A stretch of DNA of 64,000 nucleotides from Rhizobium bangladeshense (GTDB lineage: Bacteria; Pseudomonadota; Alphaproteobacteria; Rhizobiales; Rhizobiaceae): assembly GCF_001662075.1 (NCBI RefSeq), contig NZ_LYPL01000001.1, positions 62,001 through 126,000 on the forward strand, given 5' to 3'. The notes beneath the pieces were generated by a model. That model was not told the DNA's origin and ran no database searches. It saw only the letters and a program-made list of their open reading frames with translations. This document shows, in pieces, positions 9,618 to 16,396 of the stretch; position 1 is the stretch's first letter; each line of letters begins with the position of its first letter. The position numbers and the translations under genes are program-made.

Positions 9618-9632
9618 TGAAATTCGCAATCA
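9618..9632. promoter_or_regulatory. Possible iron-responsive operator (TGA-N9-TCA) upstream of rirA
   Basis: A TGA-N9-TCA match lies 70 bp upstream of the rirA start, in the short gap before the M48 gene. The IRO of rhizobial RirA has this form. Only six bases are fixed, so roughly sixteen matches would occur by chance in a window this size; the position is the only extra support. Confidence 0.25.
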
Positions 9633-9657
9633 GCTTATGAGGCCATTTGCCGCGACG

Positions 9658-10707
9658 TCAATCCGGTTGCAGGATCTCATTATAGTCGAGGATGGCCTGC
9701 TTGCGCTCAGGCGTGCCTGGATGGGTTGAGAGCATGCTGGTGCGGGAATGATCACCGAGCTTGGTTTCCAGAAGATCGAAAAAACGGGCGATCGCAACAG
9801 GATCCATGCCGGCCTTGCGCATCAGTTCCACCGAGCGCCGGTCGGCCTCGGCCTCGGCACTGCGTGAATAGGACAATGCAAGCAGACCGCCGCCCTGTGT
9901 CAGGATATCCTCGACGCCAGAGCCGACATCGCCGGCAATCAGCATGACGAGGCCGGCCACACCTGCGGCGCGGTAAAGCTGCCGGAGGCTGTGCTTGTAT
10001 TCGACATGACCGACCTCGTGGGCGAGAACGCCAGTTATCATCTCATCGTCGCCGCCCGCCAGCTCCACCAGCTCGTCGGTGATGACGATATTGCCGTCGG
10101 GAAGCGCGAAAGCATTAGGCCCAATCAGACCGCCATCGCGGAAATTCAGCACATAACGGTTGGCACCGCCTTCGGCATTGCCAGCCACCTGATTAAAGCG
10201 GCCGACGATTTCGCCCTGCCGGGAGGGCGTCAGCTGGCTGGGTGACAGCGCCGTCGTATCCAGCGTATTGAGCGCGCCACGGGACATCGCTTCGGAGACC
10301 ACAGGCGGCGTCACGAAGATGGCGACTTCGACGAGCGCCGGCAGCGCGTAACGATAGATTGCCACGGCGAGCAGAACGACCGCGACCGCGAAGACGAAGA
10401 TGCGGGGATGAAATTCCTCCAGCCGATGCACCCAGCCGCTTCTTCCGCCGCCGCCAAGAAAGGCGTCGATGGCATCATTCTCGCCACTCTCGAAGATCGA
10501 GCCGTCGGCAAAGACGGCCCGTCGGGGGATCGAGCCGACGCGCGGTGTGAAGGAGACCTCTTCGACCGCGCTATCCGAAAGAGCGACGTCCTCTTCGGTT
10601 ACGGCGAGCAGGCGCCCCCTGCGCGACAGCAGGCGGGCGGAAACGGAGCCGCTCGAGTGCGGCGGATACCATTCCCCTCTCGCGATGATGTCTGCGTCAG
10701 AAACCAA
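9658..10707 (-). CDS. M48-family zinc metalloprotease
   Basis: 349 residues. The zinc-protease motif HEVGH is at 230-234 (His230, Glu231, His234), with the third-ligand region SRSAEAEADRRSVELM downstream near 280-300. A single transmembrane helix lies near residues 105-125 (FVFAVAVVLLAVAIYRYALP). The N-terminal part is a small beta-rich region shared with similar rhizobial proteases, and the catalytic domain after the helix is probably periplasmic. It resembles BepA/LoiP-like quality-control peptidases rather than the multi-helix HtpX. The start overlaps the end of the upstream DUF898 gene by 11 bp, so the two form an operon and may act together in the envelope. Confidence 0.85.
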   Translation of the reverse strand: MVSDADIIARGEWYPPHSSGSVSARLLSRRGRLLAVTEEDVALSDSAVEEVSFTPRVGSIPRRAVFADGSIFESGENDAIDAFLGGGGRSGWVHRLEEFHPRIFVFAVAVVLLAVAIYRYALPALVEVAIFVTPPVVSEAMSRGALNTLDTTALSPSQLTPSRQGEIVGRFNQVAGNAEGGANRYVLNFRDGGLIGPNAFALPDGNIVITDELVELAGGDDEMITGVLAHEVGHVEYKHSLRQLYRAAGVAGLVMLIAGDVGSGVEDILTQGGGLLALSYSRSAEAEADRRSVELMRKAGMDPVAIARFFDLLETKLGDHSRTSMLSTHPGTPERKQAILDYNEILQPD

Positions 10708-11779
10708 AGTCGATCCCTTCCATGCTCATATATTCCGCACCGACTGCGGCGCCAGCCGTTTGAAACTGCGTAAAAACCTCGCCGATTTCGCCATCGATGC
10801 GAATCGCCGTATGCTCGGCGACATAACGCGCCAGACGAACCGCCGCCCAGGGACGCATCAGGCCGAGGGTAAGCATCGTCACCACGACGTTCGATATCGC
10901 GATCCAGGCATAGCGTGCACGGGAGAGATCGCTGCTCAGCAGATGCCGGCCGTCGATCCGCGTCGAGGACCAGACGACGTTGTGGACGGCCGCCCTATAG
11001 ATCAGGCCTGCAAGGCCATAGACGATGAGGAGGCCGAAAACGACAAGATACATTCCCGACACTATCATTAACATAGCGGCATCATGCTCGACTGCGCCGG
11101 AGTCATTCGCCTGCATCCCGGCGACCGCGATCGCAACCAAGCCGGCGAGAACGACCAGGCCCAGCACGACCATCAGGGCCGGGATGAGAAGCGCGCGGTA
11201 GAGCGCGCCGATCTTGGGATCGGTCTCGAAAGGCCGATTGCCGTAGCGGAGATTGTTGAAGATATAGCGGTTGAGCCACCGGCTGGCGAAGGGCGCAAGC
11301 AGTCCCAGCGACAGGAAAGCGACGAGGCTTCCGAGCATCACGCAGACGAAGGCGCCGCCGGCGGTGCCGGTGAAATCAAATCGAACGTTGCGGTAGCTGG
11401 TCACGCGGGCATTGAAGCGAAGACCTCTGACGATCAGCCAGGGGAGCGCGATGAGCACCAGGATCGTCGTCACCACCGAGAACAGCGGATGGATTGCCGC
11501 CAGAATGTTGGCCACCACGATGAAGGCGAACACGATCAGCCGGCCGATGAATATCTGCATGCCGCTCGCGTGATATTCGAAAGCGCGGCCGAGCACGACG
11601 GTGTTGCCGTAGAAGTAGCGATTGCGCCGCACCTTCGCCCAGGCTGAATAGATGCCGAGCGTTACGATCGTCAAAAGGACATTGACGATCCAGATGCCGA
11701 AATATTCCGATGCCGTGCCGGTAAACCGGGCACGCTCAAACGCATTTGCCGCGGCGCCCGCGGACACTCTGTTATCCAT
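10697..11779 (-). CDS. DUF898 (YjgN-family) membrane protein
   Basis: 360 residues from the ATG at 11779, which follows a GGGGGAAG site; a longer in-frame start at 11875 has weaker context. Family hallmarks are FTGTASEYFGIWIVNVLLT at the N-terminus, LGIYSAWAKVRRNRYFYGNT and FRFNAR-like segments. There are about seven to eight hydrophobic helices. The two halves look like a repeat: LGIYSAWAKVR in the first and LGLMRPWAAVRLARY in the second. No biochemical role is established for the family. It overlaps the downstream M48 protease gene, an arrangement found in other proteobacteria, which suggests an envelope role. Confidence 0.85.
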   Translation of the reverse strand: MDNRVSAGAAANAFERARFTGTASEYFGIWIVNVLLTIVTLGIYSAWAKVRRNRYFYGNTVVLGRAFEYHASGMQIFIGRLIVFAFIVVANILAAIHPLFSVVTTILVLIALPWLIVRGLRFNARVTSYRNVRFDFTGTAGGAFVCVMLGSLVAFLSLGLLAPFASRWLNRYIFNNLRYGNRPFETDPKIGALYRALLIPALMVVLGLVVLAGLVAIAVAGMQANDSGAVEHDAAMLMIVSGMYLVVFGLLIVYGLAGLIYRAAVHNVVWSSTRIDGRHLLSSDLSRARYAWIAISNVVVTMLTLGLMRPWAAVRLARYVAEHTAIRIDGEIGEVFTQFQTAGAAVGAEYMSMEGIDFGF

Positions 11780-11890
11780 GATCTTTGCTTCCCCCAGCAC
11801 ATTGCCCCACAGACCATAATCGGAATCAGGTGTCGGGCGCAGCAAGAGAAAAGCAAAGAGCGAAGAAATCAACAACCTGAAATCGAAAAC

Positions 11891-11908
11891 GGGGGCCGAA
11901 AGGCCCCC
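11891..11908 (-). terminator. Rho-independent terminator after mmsA
   Basis: GGGGGCC-GAAA-GGCCCCC stem-loop followed on the minus strand by GTTTTCGATT, 28 bp after the mmsA stop. Confidence 0.85.
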
Positions 11909-11935
11909 GAATTGCAGTTCGATTGTTCGCGCGGA

Positions 11936-13432
11936 TCACTTCATCGTCGGCATGACGAATTCGGCGCCGCTCTTGATGCCGGAGGGCCAGCGGGCGGTGA
12001 CGGTCTTGGTCTTGGTCCAGAACTTGATCGAGTCGGTGCCGTGCTGGTTGAGGTCGCCGAAGCTTGAGGCCTTCCAGCCGCCGAAAGAGTGGTAGGCGAG
12101 CGGAACCGGGATCGGGACGTTGATGCCGATCATGCCGATATTGACGCGCGAGGCGAAATCGCGGGCCGCATCTCCGTCACGCGTGTAGATGGCGACTCCG
12201 TTTCCGTATTCGTGCTTCATCGGCAGTGACAGGGCTTCCTCGTAGTTCTGGGCGCGAACGACGGAGAGAACAGGCCCGAAGATTTCGGTCTTGTAGATTT
12301 CCATCTCGGGTGTGACGTGATCGAACAGGCAGCCGCCGACGAAATAGCCGTCTTCATAGCCCTGAAGCTTGAAATCGCGGCCGTCGACGACGAGCTTGGC
12401 GCCTTCCTCGACACCGCGGTCGATCAGGCCGCGAACACGGGTATAGGCGTCCTTGGTGACGAGCGGGCCCATGTCGGCCTTGTCATCGGTATAGGGGCCG
12501 ATGCGCAGCGATTCGATCTTCGGCGTCAGCTTTTCGACGAGGCGGTTGGCGGTTTCTTCGCCGACCGGGACGGCCACCGAGATCGCCATGCAGCGTTCGC
12601 CGGCCGAACCGTAGCCTGCGCCCATCAGCGCGTTAACGGCCTGATCCATGTCGGCGTCCGGCATGATGATCATGTGGTTCTTGGCGCCGCCGAAGCACTG
12701 GGCGCGCTTGCCGTTCATCGCTGCCGTGCCGTAAACGTAGCGGGCAATCGGCGTCGAGCCGACGAAGGAAACGGCGCCGATATCGGGATCGGTAAGGATC
12801 GCATCGACCGCACCCTTGTCGCCGTTGACGACGTTGAGGATGCCGGCCGGCAGCCCAGCTTCGATCATCAGTTCGGCGAGGCGGATCGGCAGGGAGGGAT
12901 CACGCTCGGACGGCTTCAGGATGAAAGCGTTGCCGCAGGCGATCGCCGGCGCGAACATCCACATCGGGATCATGCCGGGGAAGTTGAAGGGGGTGATGCC
13001 GGCGCCGATGCCGACCGGCTGGCGGATCGAATACATGTCGATCGAAGGACCGGCACCCTCGGTGAACTCGCCCTTGGCGAGATGAGGAATGCCGCAGACG
13101 AACTCGCAGACTTCGAGGCCGCGAATGACGTCGCCCTTGGCGTCCTCGATCGTCTTGCCGTGCTCCTTGGAGAGCATTTCGGCCAGCTCATCCATGTGCT
13201 TGTTCAGCAGTTCGACGAACTTGAAGAAGACGCGGGCGCGGCGCTGCGGGTTGGTGGCAGCCCATTTCGGCTGAGCGGCCTTGGCGTTTTCGACGGCGGC
13301 GCGCAATTCCTCGACACTTGCAAGCGCGACGGTCGCCTGCACTTCGCCGGTTGCCGGATTGTAGACGTTGCTGACACGGCCGCTGGAGCCGGCGACCTGC
13401 TGGCCGCCGATGAAATGTCCGATCTCACGCAT
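11936..13432 (-). CDS. mmsA: CoA-acylating methylmalonate-semialdehyde dehydrogenase
   Basis: 498 residues, the normal length for MmsA/IolA. It converts (methyl)malonate semialdehyde with NAD and CoA to propionyl- or acetyl-CoA in valine, thymine or inositol catabolism. Visible features are the N-terminal FIGGQQVAGSSGR, the cofactor region PFNFPGMIPMWM, FVGSTPIARYVYGTA, the FGGAKNHMI segment and the catalytic cysteine in SAGERCMAIS near residue 283. The MmsA-type G-G-A-K-N segment distinguishes it from hydrolytic aldehyde dehydrogenases, which carry a glutamate there. It stands alone with its own terminator. No iol or other valine genes are adjacent, so the pathway cannot be fixed. Confidence 0.93.
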   Translation of the reverse strand: MREIGHFIGGQQVAGSSGRVSNVYNPATGEVQATVALASVEELRAAVENAKAAQPKWAATNPQRRARVFFKFVELLNKHMDELAEMLSKEHGKTIEDAKGDVIRGLEVCEFVCGIPHLAKGEFTEGAGPSIDMYSIRQPVGIGAGITPFNFPGMIPMWMFAPAIACGNAFILKPSERDPSLPIRLAELMIEAGLPAGILNVVNGDKGAVDAILTDPDIGAVSFVGSTPIARYVYGTAAMNGKRAQCFGGAKNHMIIMPDADMDQAVNALMGAGYGSAGERCMAISVAVPVGEETANRLVEKLTPKIESLRIGPYTDDKADMGPLVTKDAYTRVRGLIDRGVEEGAKLVVDGRDFKLQGYEDGYFVGGCLFDHVTPEMEIYKTEIFGPVLSVVRAQNYEEALSLPMKHEYGNGVAIYTRDGDAARDFASRVNIGMIGINVPIPVPLAYHSFGGWKASSFGDLNQHGTDSIKFWTKTKTVTARWPSGIKSGAEFVMPTMK

Positions 13433-13606
13433 GGATGTTCCTCCTGTTTGGATGGCCTACGATCGCACTTCAATTTGCACAAATCAATGCGCTGATATAA
13501 GCAACCGTTGTGCGCATATTATAGCTCGATTGTTGCATCGGGTGCTGATATTTTTCAAACTTGGCACCCGGTTTTGACAAGTCAAACCCAAGGAGAGGTC
13601 GAAGCG

Positions 13607-13921
13607 ATGAGCCGGGAACCTGTCGTCAGAATGGCGGAGCTGGAGATCGATCCGGCCAAGCTTGAAGCCTACCGCGCATTGCTTACAGAAGAAATCGAGG
13701 CGTCGCTTGCTCTGGAAGACGGCGTTCTCTCGCTCAGCGCCATGTCCCTCCGGAGCAATCCAAACCTGATCCGTATCCTCGAGGTCTACGCCGACCAAGA
13801 AGCCTATGAGGCCCATCTCGGGACACCGCATTTCCTCAAATATAAGCGGGAAACGGCGGGCATGGTGACATCGTTGACGCTCATCGACGTCGATCCGATA
13901 GTCATGCGTGCCAAGCCATGA
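13607..13921 (+). CDS. ABM-domain (antibiotic biosynthesis monooxygenase-like) protein
   Basis: 104 residues from the ATG at 13607, which has a strong AAGGAGAGG site; an upstream in-frame ATG at 13508 would add 33 residues without domain support. The ferredoxin-like ABM fold is indicated by VRMAELEIDP, EAYRALLTEEIEASLALEDGV and a C-terminal strand. HLGTPHFLKYK is the characteristic xxTxHFxxY segment. Members are small dimeric monooxygenases or quinol-modifying enzymes (YgiN type), often of unknown substrate. The stop overlaps the start of the LysR gene (ATGA), so the two are cotranscribed. Confidence 0.85.
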   Translation: MSREPVVRMAELEIDPAKLEAYRALLTEEIEASLALEDGVLSLSAMSLRSNPNLIRILEVYADQEAYEAHLGTPHFLKYKRETAGMVTSLTLIDVDPIVMRAKP

Positions 13922-14799
13922 ACTGGGACGATGTCCGCATTTTCCTCGCCGTCGCCCGCACCGGGCAGATCCTTGCCGCTTCGAAGCGGCTAGGGCTCAA
14001 CCACGCCACGCTTTCACGGCGGCTGACGTCGCTCGAAGAGGCGTTGAAGACGCGGCTCTTCGTCCGCCGCACGAATGGCTGCGAGCTGACGGCCGAAGGC
14101 GGGGTCTTCCTGCACGCCGCCGAGCGCATGGAAACCGAAATGCTGGCAGTGCAGGCCAATCTCGGCCACACCGACACGGCAATCGCCGGCACGGTGCGCG
14201 TCGGCGCGCCCGACGGCTTCGGCGTATCGTTCCTGGCGCCGCGCATGGGCAGGCTGATCGAGCGCCATCCGGCGTTAAAAATCCAGCTGGTGCCCGTGCC
14301 GCGCTCCTTCTCGCTGTCGCAGCGCGAGGCGGATATCGCGATCACGCTGGAGCGTCCCGAACAGGGCCGCCTCGTTTCCTCCAAGCTCACCGACTATACG
14401 CTCGGCCTCTATGCCTCGCGCGACTATCTCGCCCGCCACGGCAGGCCTGGCGATGTCGAGGCGCTGAAGGCGCATCCGCGCATCGGCTATGTCGAGGACC
14501 TGCTCTTCACCGCTTCGCTGAACTTCTCCGGCGAGGTGATGCGCAGCTGGGACGCCGGTTTCGAAATCTCGACGGCGACCGGCCAGACGGAGGCGGTGCG
14601 ATCCGGCGCCGGCATCGGCATCCTGCACGATTATATCGCCCGGCAATATCCGGAACTTCAGCGCATTCTGCCCGAAGTTTCGATCCGCCGCGCCTATTGG
14701 ACGACCTATCACGAAACGGCGCGCGACCTCGTGCGCGTCCGCAGTGTCGTCGACTTCCTGCAGGAACTCGTCAGCGCCGAACGGCAGATTTTCCTTTAA
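13918..14799 (+). CDS. LysR-family transcriptional regulator
   Basis: 293 residues. The winged helix-turn-helix occupies the first 60 residues (MNWDDVRIFLAVARTGQ, then LGLNHATLSRRLTSLE, then LFVRRTNGCELTAEG). A LysR substrate domain follows, with VRVGAPDGFGVSFLAPRMG near residue 95. It is coupled to the ABM-domain gene by a 4-base overlap, so the ABM gene is probably in its own regulon. Effector and targets are unknown. The stop codon overlaps the end of a convergent small gene. Confidence 0.9.
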   Translation: MNWDDVRIFLAVARTGQILAASKRLGLNHATLSRRLTSLEEALKTRLFVRRTNGCELTAEGGVFLHAAERMETEMLAVQANLGHTDTAIAGTVRVGAPDGFGVSFLAPRMGRLIERHPALKIQLVPVPRSFSLSQREADIAITLERPEQGRLVSSKLTDYTLGLYASRDYLARHGRPGDVEALKAHPRIGYVEDLLFTASLNFSGEVMRSWDAGFEISTATGQTEAVRSGAGIGILHDYIARQYPELQRILPEVSIRRAYWTTYHETARDLVRVRSVVDFLQELVSAERQIFL

Positions 14800-14963
14800 C
14801 GCCCGGAAACGTGTTTGGCCGGCTCGTCATTCTCATCCGGATTGGGAACAGGCGCTTCATCGGGAAGCCGGTCCGGCTCCGGTTCGCTGATCGGCGGCAC
14901 CGGCTTCCAGCCGGGGGCTGGCATCGGCGGCTGATCGGGAATGGGTTCGTTGGGCACGGACAT
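14796..14963 (-). CDS. Small proline-rich protein, 55 aa
   Basis: A short gene read directly from the sequence. ATG at 14963 is preceded by GGGAGG at good spacing and the frame ends in TAA at 14796. The product starts MSVPNEPIPDQPP and is very rich in Pro, Glu and Asp (about 17 prolines in 55 residues), with no hydrophobic segment; it is expected to be disordered and cytosolic. It is convergent with the LysR gene, overlapping its stop. It fills an otherwise empty 200-bp gap with coding-like composition. Function unknown. The codon pattern and ribosome site support a real gene, though conservation has not been checked. Confidence 0.6.
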   Translation of the reverse strand: MSVPNEPIPDQPPMPAPGWKPVPPISEPEPDRLPDEAPVPNPDENDEPAKHVSGR

Positions 14964-14998
14964 GACCGCCTCCCTTCATGTTTGCGATGTTCGTCGGG

Positions 14999-15436
14999 CT
15001 ATTTGTCCGGCTTCAGCGTCTCGGCAGCGCGCATCGGCATGCTGTCGATAATGGCGAAGAGCTCGCCGTTGGTGATCGGCTCACTGACCTTGAGCTTCAC
15101 CGTGCCGTCCTTCCCAAGAAGAAAAGCGGCGAATTCTCCCGCCTCCGGCCCCTCGAGATCGTGACGGATCGCTTCGCCGTCGAGGCCATCGGCAGCGCCG
15201 AAAAGCGCCCGCACCTTGCCGGCCGAGACCTTCAGCACCACTATATCGCGCTCATCGAGCGCCGCGCGCTCAGAAAGCAGCTGGTTTTCCTGGCGCGCCG
15301 CCCGGGCATTGTCCTTGTCGGCGAAAAGAATGAAGACACGGTTCTTCCACTGGAAGGCAGCCAAGCTCTGGACCGGCGCATAGGCGCTGTTCTTCTCATC
15401 GATTTTCGTCGCGCCGTAGAGAAGGGTTTTCGACAT
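14999..15436 (-). CDS. DUF4174 domain protein
   Basis: 145 residues from the ATG at 15436 (GGGAGA site); an in-frame start at 15487 would add 17 residues. The body is a thioredoxin-like alpha/beta fold (NRVFILFADKDNARAARQ, AALDERDIVVLKV, FAAFLLGKDGTVKLK) ending in the family's SMPMRAAE motif. No CxxC is present, so it is not a redox thioredoxin. It matches the DUF4174 family, whose role is unknown. There is no signal peptide with the shorter start. It stands between the 55-aa gene and tRNA-His. Confidence 0.75.
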   Translation of the reverse strand: MSKTLLYGATKIDEKNSAYAPVQSLAAFQWKNRVFILFADKDNARAARQENQLLSERAALDERDIVVLKVSAGKVRALFGAADGLDGEAIRHDLEGPEAGEFAAFLLGKDGTVKLKVSEPITNGELFAIIDSMPMRAAETLKPDK

Positions 15437-15527
15437 GCACATTCTCCCGTTAACTGGAGAACGGTGCGGGTATGGCATGGGTTCCATTGAAACGGTAGGA
15501 ACCGGATTTTCACTGTGAAGGGGGAGA

Positions 15528-15604
15528 TGGTACGGTTGGGGGGTCTCGAACCTCCGACCTCAGGTGCCACAAACCTGCGCTCTAACCAACTGAGCTACAA
15601 CCGC
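15528..15604 (-). tRNA. tRNA-His (GTG anticodon)
   Basis: A 77-nt cloverleaf including encoded CCA. The acceptor strand is GCGGTTG, the D-arm GCTCAGTTGGTTAGAGC, the anticodon stem CAGGT/ACCTG with loop TTGTGGC (anticodon complement at 15568-15570), and the T-loop TTCGAGA. The discriminator is A73, pair 1-72 is G-U, and the base before position 1 is T, so no G-1 is encoded. That is the variant tRNA-His described for many alphaproteobacteria. The T-stem contains one apparent A-C mismatch. Confidence 0.95.
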
Positions 15605-15682
15605 ATAAACCGCGCCGGGCGCGATGGGGGTCACATACGAGGACTTGGCGATGAATTCAAGCCCCATTCCTCGCCAATATAC

Positions 15683-15713
15683 AAAAAGGCTGGACGCGAG
15701 GTCCAGCCTTTTT
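15683..15713. terminator. Bidirectional terminator between tRNA-His and phasin gene
   Basis: A perfect 13-bp inverted repeat (AAAAAGGCTGGAC / GTCCAGCCTTTTT) with a 5-nt loop, A-tract and T-tract on either side. It lies 22 bp after the phasin stop and functions most obviously for the phasin transcript. Confidence 0.9.
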
Positions 15714-15735
15714 GTTTCTGATAGGCAAAGACCGA

Positions 15736-16185
15736 TCAGGCAACCTTGAAGGAGGCCATGGCCTTTTCGGCGGCTTCCTTGGAGGGCTTTGCGAGCTTTT
15801 CGGCAACCTGCTTGGTGGTTTCCTGCATCGACTTGGCCTGGTCGACAGCGAGTTCGGCCTGCTTGCGCAGGAACGAGGTCTGCAGCTCGACGAATTCGGC
15901 GACCGACTTAACGCCGAGCAGGGCTTCCATGTGCGAGAGCGAGCTCTCGGCATTGACGCGCAGGACGTCGATTGCCTTGAGTCCGATCTCGACGGTGCCG
16001 GCCTGGGCCGTCTGGACGGTGGCTTCGAGCGTCTTGCCGGCTTCTTCGCCGGCGGTCTTCAGCTTGGCATAGGCGTCTTTCGACTGCTGTGCGCCCTTTT
16101 CAGCGAATTCGCGGAAGGATTCCGCGACCTTGGACGGGTCGAAAGAAGCGATTGAAAAAACGTCATCGGTCTTTATGGTAGCCAT
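15736..16185 (-). CDS. Phasin (PHB granule-associated protein)
   Basis: 149 residues, almost entirely helical. The ATG at 16185 follows AAAGGAA; an upstream in-frame start lacks support. ESFREFAEKGAQQSKDAYAKLK at the N-terminus and SVAEFVELQTSFLRKQAELAV in the centre are the phasin signature. The Ala/Lys-rich tail (KPSKEAAEKAMASFKVA) is typical of rhizobial phasins. Phasins coat poly-3-hydroxybutyrate granules and limit their size. It is a single-gene unit with a terminator. The promoter region contains TGC-N3-GCA palindromes that could be AniA/PhaR sites. Confidence 0.88.
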   Translation of the reverse strand: MATIKTDDVFSIASFDPSKVAESFREFAEKGAQQSKDAYAKLKTAGEEAGKTLEATVQTAQAGTVEIGLKAIDVLRVNAESSLSHMEALLGVKSVAEFVELQTSFLRKQAELAVDQAKSMQETTKQVAEKLAKPSKEAAEKAMASFKVA

Positions 16186-16254
16186 GTCGCATTCCTTTAG
16201 GTTGAGGCGGTCGCTGCCTGTGATCATCGAATGACGTCTATATAGGGCATCTCA

Positions 16255-16288
16255 TTGTGCATTGCAACAATTATTGTGCAGCGCACAA
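16255..16288. promoter_or_regulatory. Twin TTGTGC...GCACAA-type palindromes in the phasin promoter
   Basis: Two adjacent inverted repeats: TTGTGCATTGCAACAA (16255-16270) and TTGTGCAGCGCACAA (16274-16288), with centres about 19 bp apart. They sit just upstream of a TATATA-like element (16238-16245), where a repressor would occlude the phasin promoter. PHB regulators PhaR/AniA are known to bind TGC-rich palindromes in phasin promoters. Assignment to that regulator is inference. Confidence 0.55.
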
Positions 16289-16396
16289 GTCGTTAACCCT
16301 GTAGGCCGAAACTACCCTGCTGTTCTGGACCGGCATGCGACCTGCAGTTATTAATAAGCCGTTAATTTAGAAGGCCGACAGCGACAAGGTTCGATC

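Noticed and set aside
12317..13495. A long plus-strand frame opposite mmsA
   Set aside because: Same GC-shadow effect; no recognisable domain, and the mmsA frame has a complete family match.
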